Positions 48,653 to 62,170 of a stretch of DNA of 64,000 nt are shown piece by piece. The stretch lies in the NCBI GenBank assembly GCA_028455995.1, contig JABELC010000004.1, positions 2,108,001 to 2,172,000 on the forward strand. Reading direction: 5' to 3'. The notes under the pieces were generated by a model. The model ran no database searches. It saw only the letters and a program-made list of their open reading frames with translations, and had not been told where the DNA came from. Made by a program: the position numbers and the translations under genes. The stretch comes from Scleromitrula shiraiana (lineage: Eukaryota; Ascomycota; Leotiomycetes; Helotiales; Sclerotiniaceae). How positions within the stretch are numbered: the first letter of the stretch is position 1; each line of letters starts with the position of its first letter.

Positions 48653-51600
48653 TGATGAAGATATTCCCAAATTCAATGTTAGAAAAGACTAGTTAGAAGA
48701 GAGACTAGACGCGAAAAGAAGATCTAAAGCCTAAAGCCTAAAATCTAAAGACTAAATTAATTTAGTTAAGTGGCCTAATAATTGCCCATAGAAACACTTT
48801 CGAGTAGAAGGAATTCCGTGTTCTAGCTCGTTGTAAAATATAACGAGGGACTAAAAAGATGCGTGTCAACCCTGAGATGCGTGGTTTTTAGCGTCAATCA
48901 AGGTAAAGAGAAAAGTGGACGGTAAGGATTTTAAATGTAAGTCATGGAACGAATAGGCGTACAATCTTCTTAGTCGGCCAGATTTCACGGGAAATACATC
49001 TAAACTGGGAGTATCGAGTATTATTGACTACTGTCAGTTGGCGGTGGCTTGACAGTTCTTGCTTACAATTTAGCCAGGGGATCCAAGTTTAATCGAAAGG
49101 ATGCGAACCTTCTTAATCAGAATATGCCTCAAATAATGTTAGTCTAATTATTGTATCTATCTGGGCATCTTATCATTGAGGATAGTATTATACGAATTAT
49201 CTATCTACTCCCCTTACGTACAATTGTATGTGCAATGTAGGTTACAACAAGTATCATTGAGGATACATTACCAATTCATCACCACTTTGGATAACCCCAA
49301 AGGTTTAAAGGTTACAATGAGCTGTACGAGAGGATATTAAGGTGCGATTGATTGATGGTCCTTAGCACTTCTACCTATCGAGCCAGAAGAGAGAAAGGTC
49401 TTTTCAATAACTTCAAGTACAGTATACATACATAATGGAACGATTTTTCCCACCTTGATTGATACCTAGTCCACAAAGGATGCAGTTCAACTCGATATGC
49501 ATAAATTTGACTTTTCTCCCTTGGCGATTCACGAAGCCCCCGAAGAAAACCCTTCCTCCCTTGACACTCTGATGAAGGGGTTGGATGAGTTGTCAACCAC
49601 ACGATGAAAGGGACATGACATCGAAAAGGTACAAGAGAGAGAGCAATAATCTGGTTTAGATTCCCTGTTAATGGGAAAACTCTTTTCCATTCCGACGTAT
49701 ACTATAGCTTGTAACAGACGAAAGATTCGATGTTTATATTCATTCATATACTTTCTCGAGAGGTACTGTGTGTACATAACAGTTAAACGGAATCTCTAAG
49801 ATTTTAAGTGGCGAATTGTTTTCATAAAATAAAATTGATAGATATTTTCTGTCCTCGCATGGCATTCTATCACAATAAACATGGATTTCATCGGATCCGA
49901 GACAACCGTTTGTCCTCATTAAAACATCATCATTGGTCGATACGGGTATGTTCACCTATTCTAGATGATTCATCTTGCGTTTGATTCACAAATTGGGTGA
50001 TTTCTCAGCTTGCTTAGATGAAGTCATCGTCGGATTTAAATGCTGTGAAAAGGAATTGATGCGAGAAGCGAACGTTGCAAATGCAAAATGCGCACAAATC
50101 ACTTTTTTATATCTCAGCTGACCCAAAATGTAAGATGCACAGGGGGGGGTGTATGCCCACTTTCGAAACCCTATGCCCGTAATTCCCCCGTTCTTTCGGT
50201 GCTGCCTTTTCTCGACAACTTTCGCATCTCCACTTCTGGTTCCATAATTCGTCTTCTAAGATAATAAAAATTGTTGATGGAAACCTCGGAGAGATCCAAT
50301 CTTACCTAAACATTTGTCCGGGCATCCGCCGACAAGACCCAGGCAGGGGTCAGAGGTAAAGTAAGCCGTAGGTTATTCCCATTCTCGGAAAGAAACAGGT
50401 GATCGGATGAGAATATTGATTTATGTCGTCTCCGTCTGTCGTAACTTTATCATTTAGAAGGGCTTGCTTGCCTCGGACTGCGAATCCCTTCTATGCTTGG
50501 TCAAATGTCGTAAGTATGAGAGCGCGGCAGACGTTCCTACGCGGCAGGGTTCGTGGGTATAGTTGTGACATGCTTCCTGCATGTTTCCTCATCGCACTCG
50601 GTGAGATGTGTGGCTGAAAGATGCTGCAGATACAAGAGTGGGAGAAGGAATAGGTATGTTTTCGGAACGGATTCATGATATTCAAAATATACTGTACATA
50701 ACAAAATTCCCCAAAGGATTCTTCATATAATCCTTATAATCTTAGAAGCTATGTCGTTGAAAATAAATTTTTGAAGATAGATATATATATAAGATCTTAG
50801 TTCGTCGATAAAGGTTTTCTATCTAAGGGTACTGGGTAACAGGTTGTGCATTTTAAGGTCGTGGCTAAGGGCAACTAAAATCGTTCACCCGCAGTAGTAG
50901 CAGTCCCGACATAACGGTCATGGGAATCTCATCAACAGGATATATCTAAGTGGTAGAAGCAGATTACTAATTGTAGAGAAATGGGATTTGAGATTGCCAT
51001 GTTCCACATGAAAAAACGCAAAAAAGAAGTACTATCAAAAGTTACAACGCCAAAAACAGGGGGAAATGAAACTAGATCGCCATTTAGGGGCGATCTAATG
51101 GGCTTGTAGACACTAAAGACCTAAGATACATACCAGTACTGTACCTAGGTATTACATACAGATTTGGTTCGATGATATAATTTTCTCAAAGTGCAAAGTT
51201 ATATAAATATCGACAACAACTCAACGACGATATAACTAACAACAACAACAACAACAACAGGAGTATTTTTTCGCGAGATAATCCAAAACCAAGACTCCTT
51301 GGTCCTTGAAGGAAAATGACATATCTCATTTTTTTCACCGCATCTTTGGATAATGGGCTTATAATTCCTATGTTTTTTTTTTTCACGAGTAATGTGCCAC
51401 GAATCACGATCATCGATCCATTATTATTTCTCTATGTGCGACAACGGATGTTCATCACAGCCTACGTACGTACAGTACAATTATGAGTAAAGTAATCAAA
51501 CTCCGAACTTTCTCGTATCATATTTTTCTGGTCCTTCTGGCAGTAGGGTTAGGTAGTATTGACAAAATAATATGACAACAATAATCCTTGAAACATAGAA

Positions 51601-54600
51601 ACATAGGAAACATATACGAAAAACACTGTCCAATCATTTGGCCCCCAATTCATATTGCGCGAAGTTAACGACTGTGCGCAGCTTAAGTTTTCAAATTCAA
51701 CAAAAGATGCAAAAGATGCAGTGCTCAAGGCTCAAGCATGAAAAAGAGAGGGACCGATGGAAAAATGCAGTCACTAATCCCCACAACTACACCAATACTG
51801 TACAGTAAGTTTGAAAGCATTTTGAAGAATTTACCTTGTTGCTTGTTAAAATCCACACAACACTTTGCCCCTCCAATGTTTTCCCATAGAATCCATACAC
51901 ACTTGAATATGATCAACGTGCTTCCACAGTATCTGCTGGCTCCTCCCTTGTCAAAAGTTTTCCCTCGGCGAAATCATGATACGTAAAAAGACCGGGAGTT
52001 CAAAAACATTGTACTTTTCCTTTCATCCATCGATACAACAAGCATAGCATGGCATGGCATGGCATGGCATGGTAAGTTAACCAGCATACATCGCATATTT
52101 GGAAAAAAAAAAAAACTTTTACGCCTCTCACAGATTTTCCAAGGTTTTCTTATCTTTTTTTTTTTCCTCATGTATGTGATGTTTGTGTTACTTGATGGTA
52201 ATTATATCTTCCAATCAACATTTCTCAATATCAATTCGATACACATTCATCTGCATAACTACTACGCTCCTACACTAGTGAAAGCTTAGCATTGGGGAAG
52301 GTTTCCTGGGATCTAGTAAATATTACAGTAGCTCGAGTATATACATAGATACTAGTTCTAAGACTGGAGAAACCCCGTGGTTAGTTGAATTTAGCACAGA
52401 TGGAAGTACAATACTGTAGGTATATGCTCTGCAAGGTAACTGTATAGACTACAGTGATAATCACCCTTTTTCTCTAATTTGTTTGTGAATTCATGAAATA
52501 ATAACGTCTACCACCGATAAATACTGTAGTATGTACTACATACATAATATACACCCATCTCGCCTACAATCTAGGTAGGTAGTATGTAGGTACGTAGTAT
52601 GTATGTACAGTAGGTACTGTAAAAGTTTTTAGCCTTTACTCAATTCGAATTAGGTGGCAAAATAGTATGGATTTTAACTTTTGGCAGGCCTCTTACCCTT
52701 GCCGTCGCTTTCCTCGTAGCTGCCGATGAATGGAGCACATTTTAGTGAAGTGTACCTTTAAGTACTATTAGAGGGCTTTAGCACTTTCAAGTTTTTTGTT
52801 TGAAAATAAGTGGAATGGGCCAATATATTATTATTAAGATAATATAGTCATAAGTTTGTATAAAATTATGCAAGTATTATATAATTACTAATACTAGATT
52901 AGTCAATTTTGAAGATATATTTTATTAAATTGATTGATACTAGTACTAGTATATATAAATTTAAACTTTCAAGTTGAAATCTCTAGATTTCAATCAAAAT
53001 TATACTCTTTTTAGATTTTCAAATTTTATTTGAAATTTTATCGATAATTTAAAAATTTCAAATTATCAATAAAAACTGATATATAATTCTCGGAGGTACT
53101 CTAAAAACAGTATAGTGTTCTTAATGAAAAAATGGAGCATCTTGAGAATTTGTAAGCCATACTTTAATGGATATATCAACAGGGGATCGATCAATATAAA
53201 TTCTTACATAATATTCCACTTTGAGAATTTAGATCCGAAAACATCATCAATTTATATACTGTGTGACTTTATGAAAAAGTTATCATTATGTAGCATTATG
53301 ATCCTTCATTGTTATCCTTTCGAGTACTATCTCTACTAGTAGGTCATCTAGATTATATCCAAATCTTTCCTTTCTCTTTCATCCGATCCTTCAATCTTCA
53401 CATCTATGAAACATAGTGGAATAGAAAACTAGACTATAGCTGCAGTACTGTACTCCAGTCTCTCTAGTACACTATCAAGCTCTGATATTGGATAACTTAA
53501 AATTCGGGGTCAATACTAAGAAAAGTAGATCTTATTACCAACTCATCATACTTCTTAACTATCACTGTGCAGTTTATCCGTCCATCTTTCTTCCCTTCCT
53601 AGTCAGGTACATCACACAGCCCCGTACTCATTCGTAAACGATAAAAGTCCCACTTCGTTCCTTGGATATCTCTCCTTCATCCTTAAACTAGACCCCTCAT
53701 TCGTCGTGGCACCCAACAATTCTTATTCAATCATGAGCAATTACGGCACAGTCAGGTAACAAGGACAGGCAGAATTGATTGATTGATTCGCATCTCCTTC
53801 CCCATTCTCCCAGTCTCCGCTTCATGTTAACTTTTAACATTCAAGGATATTTATCCCGAAGACTTCAGCCACCAGCATGAGTGACACAAAGATTTTTTTC
53901 TATGTAAAATCTCGTTTTGATTTAGTCACCCCCCCTAAACTGATCGGATTACAACCGAGTTCAGCTCCCATCATGATGCCAGCGAAGATCCATATAATTA
54001 CCAAAACCTCAATCTACCTAAACTCAAAAGTACGAACACCACCGTGCACTGCACGAAGAGTCTTTCCGTGGCCATAGCTGCTGCTAAAGTTACTTGCCAA
54101 CTAAAGTAGTCGAGTGACCATCTAGAGTAGTTTCCGTCGCTAAAATCTACCCGACTATGGATTAGTTCCGCGCAAGTTCCTGACTTGACGTTCTAGTCCT
54201 TGCGCCGCTATCCACATTTGTATAGCTATTCCACCGGCTACATTGTTGATGTTGCCCAAAAGAGATATGGGTCTATGCGCAAGATATTGAACTGCATCCC
54301 AAAATGGGCGGTAACATGGGGATTCCAAGATGTCGATCAAGTATTGGATCTCCTTGGACCCAAGCGGGAATCTAGCCATCGCAAAACACCCAGATCTGCA
54401 GATTCAGAGGATTGTGTATAGTAAACATACGTGGTTTCAGGCCTTTCCAAGTTTGACTTTAATTGTGATTGAAAGTGCACTGTGAAGTATGGTGCAAAGA
54501 GTACATTTCCCGTCATTAGGTCTTTGACTTGTCGGAACTTTACTTCAGTCTACATCTGCATATCAGTCTGATCTATAGGGAAGGTCTTAGCCAAAGAAGA

Positions 54601-57600
54601 TAAGAAGTGACGGTAAAAGCTAAACCTCAAATCTCCGAATAACGATACAAGAGTAGTAAATCTACTACTGCATCTTGGGCTTAAAATTTACTGTGGTGGG
54701 TTGAAGATTTGCGTGAAACTCGGGGGATCCACGTGCGATAGCCTCTACCCTATTCACTAAATTTGAAATACTCACCGGACCTCCCGAACTGACAGCTCTA
54801 AACACCAGCAAAGTTTAATTTGAAAGTCTAATTTCAAATCTTGGGAATTTAATTAAAAAAAAGGATCGATATATCATACGCGTTTGTGGGGTGACGTGTC
54901 ATCACAATATTTTGAACAATCCAAATCTTGTTGCACTCTCACAATCTCCAATTTCGGAAGTAAACACTTCCTGTCTCAAGAATATCACGAGAGAGAGATG
55001 GACGAACGGAAGTGCGGGTATTCATTGTTCATAGCCACACAATCCTTGAATTTTCTTTCTTTTCTCCGTCATGGCACGAGTCAGTCACTGAAAATGTTGA
55101 ATGGCTTTGGTACACTCCGCCACAGATGTGCGATATGCATCAATACTTTCATGTCCAACTCCAACACAATCGGGACCCCCATGTTGTGGGGATTGAAATC
55201 TTTCTTCCATCGTGTAGTATTGCCCTCTCCCCTGAAATGGTGACAGTATACGCGATATTCACGCCTAGACTTTAGTGGAAGTCATGTATGTACTGAAAAG
55301 GGGGGGTGATCTTTTGGTAGTTAGGATTTGCTCAATCTGATCTGTCAAGCCACCTGATTATCTTTTTCTTGGCTTTGAGGTATATGCGAACGAATAATAT
55401 CATGTTGGAAACCTCTGTTGCTCCAGAGATGGGATGAAGGGTATCTGAGAACTTTGTGAGTATTACCCAGCACAAGTGTGCATTTCCAAGGGAACATGGG
55501 GAAAGTTCGTGTCTCATAGCAAACACAACGAAATATTCGAATACTAGAAGCACTAAAACTCTGCCATTAATTTCTGTATCACTGCGATTGTATGCGTGTA
55601 TTGGTAGCATAGATTTTTGAATCCGAGTCAATCCATTTTCTAATGTCTGTTTAAAAAGTAAACATATAAATTTCTATTCAATTAAATTGTTTTGAAAATT
55701 TATATCGCATACAAACATTGAAATGCTTCTAAATCAATCCAATCGTAAGTGTCTGTCTGGAATATAGATGTTCAAGTTGGAGTATATACAAAGTGATTGT
55801 ATCTTAACTGAAACGACATTCAGAACTTGAACAGCTCGATCTACGGTCATCACATCCCCCACACCAACTTGGCGAAGCATCCTCCTCAGTAAAGCGCATT
55901 ATAATCCATCCCTTTTTCTTCACAAGAATACCCCTTTTCGTCGTCAAGTGAGATGCATAGATTTATTAGTCTCCCGACATCGACAGAGTCGCCGATATAT
56001 CTCACTTGTCCTAATCGCACAAACCACATCATCTAACCGATGAGATGGTAAATTACAATGAGATCACCAGCGAGTTTTTGTCTGCTTGTTGTAATCACTA
56101 TTCTTCAGTCATCGGTAAGATCATGAATATATATTCACGACATGTTGCACACGTCAAGCTCTCGTTCATTGAAGCTGCATTCACCTCTGATGCAAATAAG
56201 CATTGTCCACATTTTGTAAGGAATCATAATTAGATGGGTTTCGTACCATCATGAAATTGAGATTCGTATCTCATAAAACATTTCTTCTTTAGAGGGGGAT
56301 ATTTGTTGTGGGTAGTTCAACAGGCTTGAGAACATGCTATGAAGCGAATCTTAATGCATCGGATACCTTTTGAATGGGGTGCATACATTACCGTCAGTGT
56401 TGTTACTTCTGCATAGCCTATTTCATGTCATTACGCCTAATTGGATTTTCTCTTTCTACCTTGATCCATCGTCTCTACTGTTGGATTTGCTCGGTAGGTT
56501 ATCGCGATGTTAGGATTTGTTGATGGGAGGATAAGAATTGGAGTAGATCGTGGTAAATCTTTTCCATCTGATACAACGGACCAGGATTAAATACGAGTGG
56601 TCGCACGGCACTTTATATATGGCATTGTATGGCTGGTCATACGAATGGGATGCCAGGTGATAGAACACTCAAATGAAGTTGTGGGTAAGGTTCGTTGCAG
56701 ATTGTCGGAGACCTGCACATAGTAATTATCTGAGGTCCAAAGTAGATGAATATCTCGATAGCGGATATATGATGAGTGATATGCTGGTAATGCCTCAATA
56801 TAGTATTGGTAATAAATTAAGCTTGATTGTTAATAATAGATGTCGTTTTATATACATATGGAGCTCGAAATTTGGTTGGCTAACCTTTATATGCAATTCA
56901 ATCAGAGCACTTCTTCGAAAGGATATCTTTTGATTTGTTAACCTCTCTTCCAAAGAAAGAAACCCTTCTCCAGGACGTGTATGCTATGTGTGTATAACCT
57001 TTACTTTGGATCTATTGAATAAGGATTTAAAGAAAAGAACCCGACAGAAAGTTGAAGTTTCATTTCAAATGATATTTAGTACATACATACAATACTGAAC
57101 AAAATCAATCTATGTTAGTCCGAAAAGAAGAGTACAGATGTGAATGAAGTTTGCTTGAAGATAGTTAGGTTACGGTACTTCACAATTCAGTAGATCACTC
57201 ACAAACTTCAAGAAATGTTTAGTCAAATCCTACAATTAACATGCAGTTGATACAGCGTATCATGCAGGGGTGTTATTTGCTTGCTATGTTTGTTGGGGAC
57301 AGGATGGGCTGGGTCGAGCCTAGGTTTACTATCTATCCCTTCCCCTCTCCTCTCAACACCCATATCCACATTCTCCCACTAATTATGACCTCTCTTCCTC
57401 CCTTCCCAATACCATTTATTGGCCACTGGGCACAAAATACTATTTTCGTATTGATGGATTAAGGTTATGGTTTTCGTATCCTCAATGTGCGAGAAAACCT
57501 CCGGTGCATGTGTGATATCGTGCATTGTGGGGTGCTTAGGATAATTCGTTGCATGCAGCCACGAATGCCATCAGGTGGCATGGGATTCATGGAAACGTTG

Positions 57601-58024
57601 GGGCAAAATATGGGAAATGGGATTGAAATTCTTTTCTTTTTGTTGCTGGTTTTGCATGGCTTGTTTTTAGATTGCTGGATTGTGATCGGTGCGCTGTGTT
57701 GTACAGTTTGTACCCGGGTAAAGGAACTTGGCGTTCGAGATATTGCGTTCAATTGGCGCTCTTGTTGATCATGTGAAAGGTTTATGTGATGTGTTCGAGT
57801 TGGATTGTTGTATATGTTCCTATATCGATCGTGGTATGCAGATTCGACCACTAGGCATGTGAAGTGAGAAACTGGAAGTTGAGGTAAAGTTTGCAAAATT
57901 CCGGCTTTGGCCAGTGGTTTCAAATCGATGATGTTGAAGGGAGGGAGGGAGGGATACTGAGGATATAGTGAGTACAGCTTGGCCTTTTGAGGTGGGTATT
58001 GATAGCCCGGCAGTTGTAATCTTT

Positions 58025-58044
58025 GGGGGGGGGGGGGGGGGGGG
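58025..58044 (+). repeat. Poly-G run of 20
   Basis: Third G run of about 20 in the window. It translates to PPPPPP on the minus strand inside a spurious long frame. Confidence 0.8.
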
Positions 58045-58765
58045 TAAGGTATAGGACGGTAGATGTTTATATCATGTACTATGCCTTGGCTTCTTGAAGT
58101 ACAGTACATTTGTGTAACAATGAATTTTAACATACATGTGATAATGAATCATAGAGTAGGGAGAGGCTATTCCACAACTATTATACTTACTAGTATTGGG
58201 AAGAAAGCTTCCTTTCTCTGATTAACATTCATATGGAGTTAGGACTCAAGATATAGTTTAGGGTAGTGAGTAGTTCAAGACAACGTTCTATATGCAGGAA
58301 GTGATGTAATTCTTCCAACCTTGACAATGATTCAATGAACTCCCTGCAAATACTCCCGTCAACCTTGTCCATAATCCGCCAATGGCGGGGTTCCGAAGTC
58401 TCTCAATTGCTGGATTAAATGTTGAGTCAGATTTCAATCTACGAGAATTTCCGCCGGTGAGAATCCGGTTAGTGGTCGAGCACTGTTCAGTGTATCATCT
58501 TAGATCGTCCGCACATGGAGACAGTGGAAGAATGTTTCCGCTCAGCATCACCATCATATTGGAACTGGGGTTCATATTGACCTTCATGCAAGTGGCTATA
58601 TCCATGACTTGGCCAAACTCACAATGCGAAGTATAAATGCTTAATACCAGAGCGTCAGTACGTTTCTCGTCCGAAAGTACTCCGGAAACTCAACTTTCAA
58701 TTCAAAACAACTTAGCCCATCATCAAGCACCTCTCTTCTATCAAACTCTAGTTTAGAAACTCAAG

Positions 58766-59938
58766 ATGCCTTCCATATATAAAAATCTCTCTATTATCAC
58801 GGCAGCGCTAGCCACAGTCCATGCTGCTTTCGGTCCTGCATTCAGTACCGGTCCCACATCATCCCGCATATACATCTACTCATCGACCGCCACACTAGTC
58901 GTGCCCAACCTTCCCACTAATAACAAGGGTGACCTATCACTATGGGTTGGAACGGGCACATCGGCTGGCGATCTCGTCCAATCTATCGTCGAGACCTATA
59001 GCGGCCAATCAACCTGGAGTGGATATGCTTACACTCTTATGTCAACCGGTAGTTCGTAGCTATCTGACTCCTTCTCGATGATTCATATTTGACTAAAAAT
59101 TGCTCACATGGCAACATCGCAGGCGGCTATTTATGGCAAAGGGTCTGCTACATCTTCAGCAGGGGCTCAGATCAAGATGAATTGTATGTAGTATATCCGT
59201 GAGCGAGATGTACCATCCACTCCTCACGCATTGAGCGAGGAAAACCAACTGCTAACTACGTGTCCCAACAGATCAATACGTTCCTTCAATCGGAAACTAC
59301 ACACAAACAGTGCATCTCAACGGAGCAGTAATCTCCACGTTGTTTACCAAGGACGGTTATGCCCAAGGCTTGGGTTCTGCTGTCGAATGCGCAGCTACAG
59401 ACTGTGGTACCATCCCAGCACATCGTATGTTTCCCGTTTATCTTTTCCTGTCCTCTGTCCAAGTCTCTTTGAGGATTCTATATAAAAAATCGTATCTACA
59501 TCCTCAAATGATCTCGAAGAAACCAAATCAACTAATACATACACACTCCAAACACTAGAATGGATCAACGTTCAAATCGTCATGTCGGCCGCCGATCCCA
59601 ACTACAAGAATACTCTCTATCTAATCGAAGGTGCTTCAGCTATCATGACTACACCTGACAGTGGTAAGACGTGGAACGTTGGTACTATCTCCATTCCACA
59701 GTTTTACTTTCTAGCCTGTGTTGATATGTTCCGTCGTTGTCGATTGGCCAGTGGGGGGGAACTCATATCTTTCTTGATCCATGTATTTTTCACAACGTAC
59801 ATATGTTATTCGTCTTCGTCACGGTGCATTTTCTATGTACATATTATGTATATAGCGAGCTTTGGCTTTTTCCCCCGAGCTCTATACACTCATTTATCCA
59901 CTTACTCACGGGTTACCCTGCCATTTCACCGTCGTTGA
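58766..59938 (+). CDS. Small secreted protein of unknown function
   Basis: Met1 begins MPSIYKNLSIITAALATVHA, a good signal peptide with likely cleavage after VHA. The exons then give GPAFSTGPTSSRIYIY, LWVGTGTSAGDLVQSI, WSGYAYTLMSTG, AIYGKGSATSSAGAQIKMN (from about 59,124), YQYVPSIGNYTQTVHLNG, LGSAVECAATDCGTIPAH (59,272-59,429) and WINVQIVMSAADPNY to GKTWNVGTISIPQF (from 59,560). One Cys pair (VECAATDC) is evident. The protein is about 250 residues up to IPQF. Two oddities: donors near 59,050-59,055 are in phase 1 or 2 while the next exon reads in phase 0, and the frame runs on past IPQF for about 80 unrelated residues. Either unusual splicing or one or two small frameshifts explain this. It is secreted, perhaps wall-associated or an effector-like protein; I do not recognise a named family. 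Confidence 0.6.
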
Positions 59939-60925
59939 ATGATATTCTGATGTTGATTGAGCCAAACCGAATGAATCAGAGAGAGCAACAATATTTGTTC
60001 TAGGATAGGATGAGATCAGTGAGTAAATAGAAGATAAAAATGCCTAGACGGCGGTAACAGAGTAAGTACACTTGACAATGAAATCTTAAATTTTGTCTCG
60101 ACTCCCGACATCTATTGAGAATGAAAGCAATTGTGATAGAAATATGCCCGAAGAGAATCCGTTTCATTAGAACTATCCTCTCATGTCTTTTTCATCATAT
60201 TGCATTAAAAATCTAACTTGACATTGAGGACGTAATCATTAATAAAGGTCTATACCAGTGGTGTCGTTTTAATTTGCTTCGTCTCTAATGAATTATTATG
60301 CCGATTATGGCAAACATGGTTGTGATTACGACCATGTAATGATGTATTTCGATATCAAACTAAATCCAAATGTACCGATCGAACACACCTTAAAGTCTCC
60401 ATTAAGAAACCAATATACAACTAATCGCAACTAAGCTGGTATCGCAGCTATCCTCGTCACACCTTTGAATTTCAGAAGTTGCTATGGTTGTTGAAGCGAC
60501 TATATGGATGTCGTAAGGAAGCACACAAACATAGATAACATAATAGAAATTGGCGGTATGGTGTTGATTATAAAGTTTGGGGGTTGATCAGCTAAGGAGA
60601 TTTAAAGACGAATGTGAAAGGCCATGTGGTGTTGAATGCATCGAGGTTTGTTGATCATTTCATTATCTCTGGTACAACAGATCTCTTTCTGCATGCCACC
60701 AATCTATCTTGACCCAGATTATTGGGAGGACTTCAAGTAACCGATACTTTGTCTCTCTCTTCGCATGTGCCTCGCACTGCCACGGGTTCTTAAAGGCTGG
60801 CCATCCTCTAATTCATGGCGGCGCTGCCTGTATGCGATTTTCCTCATGACGATCCATGCATAGTATGTCGTATATCGTATATCGTATAGTGTGTATCGTG
60901 GTTCCCAATAACTTGTTTGTACCTA
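59939..60925. other. Convergent intergenic region
   Basis: 3' flanks of the secreted-protein gene and SNF8. No supported feature apart from a short tatcgta repeat near 60,865-60,890. Confidence 0.4.
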
Positions 60926-61765
60926 TCATCCAGTATCTGAAGTTTCCTCCGCTTCAAGCATGAATCCGGGATTCCAGTACTCCCATTCTTCACTTTGCTT
61001 ATCGACCCATAGCATACTCTCAGAGACAAGATCATCAATGGCTGTCTTGGCTCTCGCCCTTGGCCATCCGATATTTAACATGAGCATAGAAACACTCACA
61101 TATCCAAGTAACTGTGCAGCCTCTAAAACAGCACTTTGATCCGTGTTAAGTTCTTTGGGCACGGAACGAATGTATGTCTTGTGACCAACAGTAATTGTAG
61201 AATATGATGAGCCGAGTGGTTTTAGAGTAGTCACTGCACGCAGAATATCATCCCTATGTAGATGATCAATATCAAGAACGACAAGAAACTGCACAAGGAG
61301 GATTATGTACTCAGATATTTCAGTTGTGCCCTCCATTCTTGTACGCATTATTCTATCTTTGACCTCTTTCACACCTATAAGCCCGCCATTTTCTTCTCTA
61401 GTTGCTCCACAAACTTCCACAACTCGTACTGCTAACTCGAAATAAAAATCATTCACACTTGTACCTAGCATCTGCGCCCAGAAGCTCCCCGATCCACCCT
61501 TCCCTCCTGCATTGTTACTGCTAGCTAATGGATCTACCCCAATAGCTGCACACATACGTGCAAACTCGGCACGAAACGTGGGATTTGAACGGATATCTTT
61601 TGCATGAGTTTGAGCGAATTCCTGGAGTCCAGCACGGAAGACCGATAGTTGAGTAGCTAGAGATGTGGAATGCGAATTCCGTATATTGTTCCCATGAGAT
61701 GCATATTGCGCAGATGTAATTCGTGATCGGTCAAAAGCAGCGAGACCAACACCCTTTCGCGACAT
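60926..61765 (-). CDS. SNF8: ESCRT-II subunit SNF8 / VPS22 (EAP30)
   Basis: Predicted 260 aa from exons 61765-61311 and 61253-60926. The sequence starts MSRKGVGLAAFDRSR, then a coiled helix with LSVFRAGLQEFAQTHAKDIRSNPTFRAEF, MCAAIGVDPLAS, FWAQMLGTSVNDFYFELAVRVVEVC, winged-helix parts GGLIGVKEVKDRI and EISEDDILRAVTTLKPLG, and the C-terminal winged helix ending AKTAIDDLVSESMLWVDKQ. This is the complete EAP30 fold at the usual length. SNF8 pairs with VPS25 and VPS36 in ESCRT-II on endosomes, sorting ubiquitinated membrane proteins into multivesicular bodies. The single intron is 57 nt, a multiple of three and free of stops, so an unspliced reading stays open and would insert 19 residues between EISE and DDILRAV. 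Family identity is certain. Confidence 0.96.
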   Translation of the reverse strand: MSRKGVGLAAFDRSRITSAQYASHGNNIRNSHSTSLATQLSVFRAGLQEFAQTHAKDIRSNPTFRAEFARMCAAIGVDPLASSNNAGGKGGSGSFWAQMLGTSVNDFYFELAVRVVEVCGATREENGGLIGVKEVKDRIMRTRMEGTTEISEYIILLVQFLVVLDIDHLHRDDILRAVTTLKPLGSSYSTITVGHKTYIRSVPKELNTDQSAVLEAAQLLGYVSVSMLMLNIGWPRARAKTAIDDLVSESMLWVDKQSEEWEYWNPGFMLEAEETSDTG

Positions 61766-62170
61766 TATGATAATCGTTTTGTGAGAGAGAGCTCAATAAG
61801 TTTGGCAGAAGAGGGGAGGGCCAGTATCTCATATTGATAAGGATCCACGGATTAAAGATGGCCCGTGCATGATAGGTCAGCTAGGTAGTTTTGATGCTAG
61901 CGCATTTCGCTAATGCTGGAATGGTACGCACGAAGATTTCAAAATAATACCGATAATTGAAAAGAACATCGCGACAACGACGACAGCACTTCAACCACCT
62001 CGACAATTTACGCCAAGGTTAGTCATTCATCACCACATATTGTGAATTTGGATCGTCTGTTGGAATTTTGGAATTATCTGGAATCGGCAGTCTTATAGAC
62101 TTGAGGACGTGGTACAAAATATCAGGAGGAGAAGGCTAAAACTTTTTTATGGGCAGGAAAACTCTCCAAA
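61766..62170. promoter_or_regulatory. Divergent promoter region SNF8 / RPS16
   Basis: Only 405 bases separate the two start codons, so both genes must draw promoter elements from here. No TATA box close to either start was obvious. Confidence 0.5.

Larger units (their letters stand above)
44657..58765. other. 14-kb stretch without a supported gene
   Basis: AT-rich, with many stops in all frames. It holds (GTAAT/GTATC) repeats (45,186-45,245), (GA)n next to G11 (45,371-45,407), T18 tracts (45,675-45,705), GGTATCGA repeats (46,252-46,303), GGCAT repeats (52,046-52,072), an AT island (52,800-53,100) and G20 (58,025-58,044). Open frames such as 57,465-58,133 (minus) and 54,884-55,243 (plus) show no family motif. 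The proximal few kb may be CON7 promoter and leader. No tRNA or rRNA was recognised. Confidence 0.5.

Noticed and set aside
54155..54421. Overlapping frames on both strands (74 and 73 codons)
   Set aside because: Short, overlapping, no motif or splice context to extend them.
57465..58133. 222-codon minus-strand frame with a PPPPPP run
   Set aside because: Crosses a G20 tract, lacks recognisable motif and has composition of non-coding AT-rich DNA; no splice or start context supports it.
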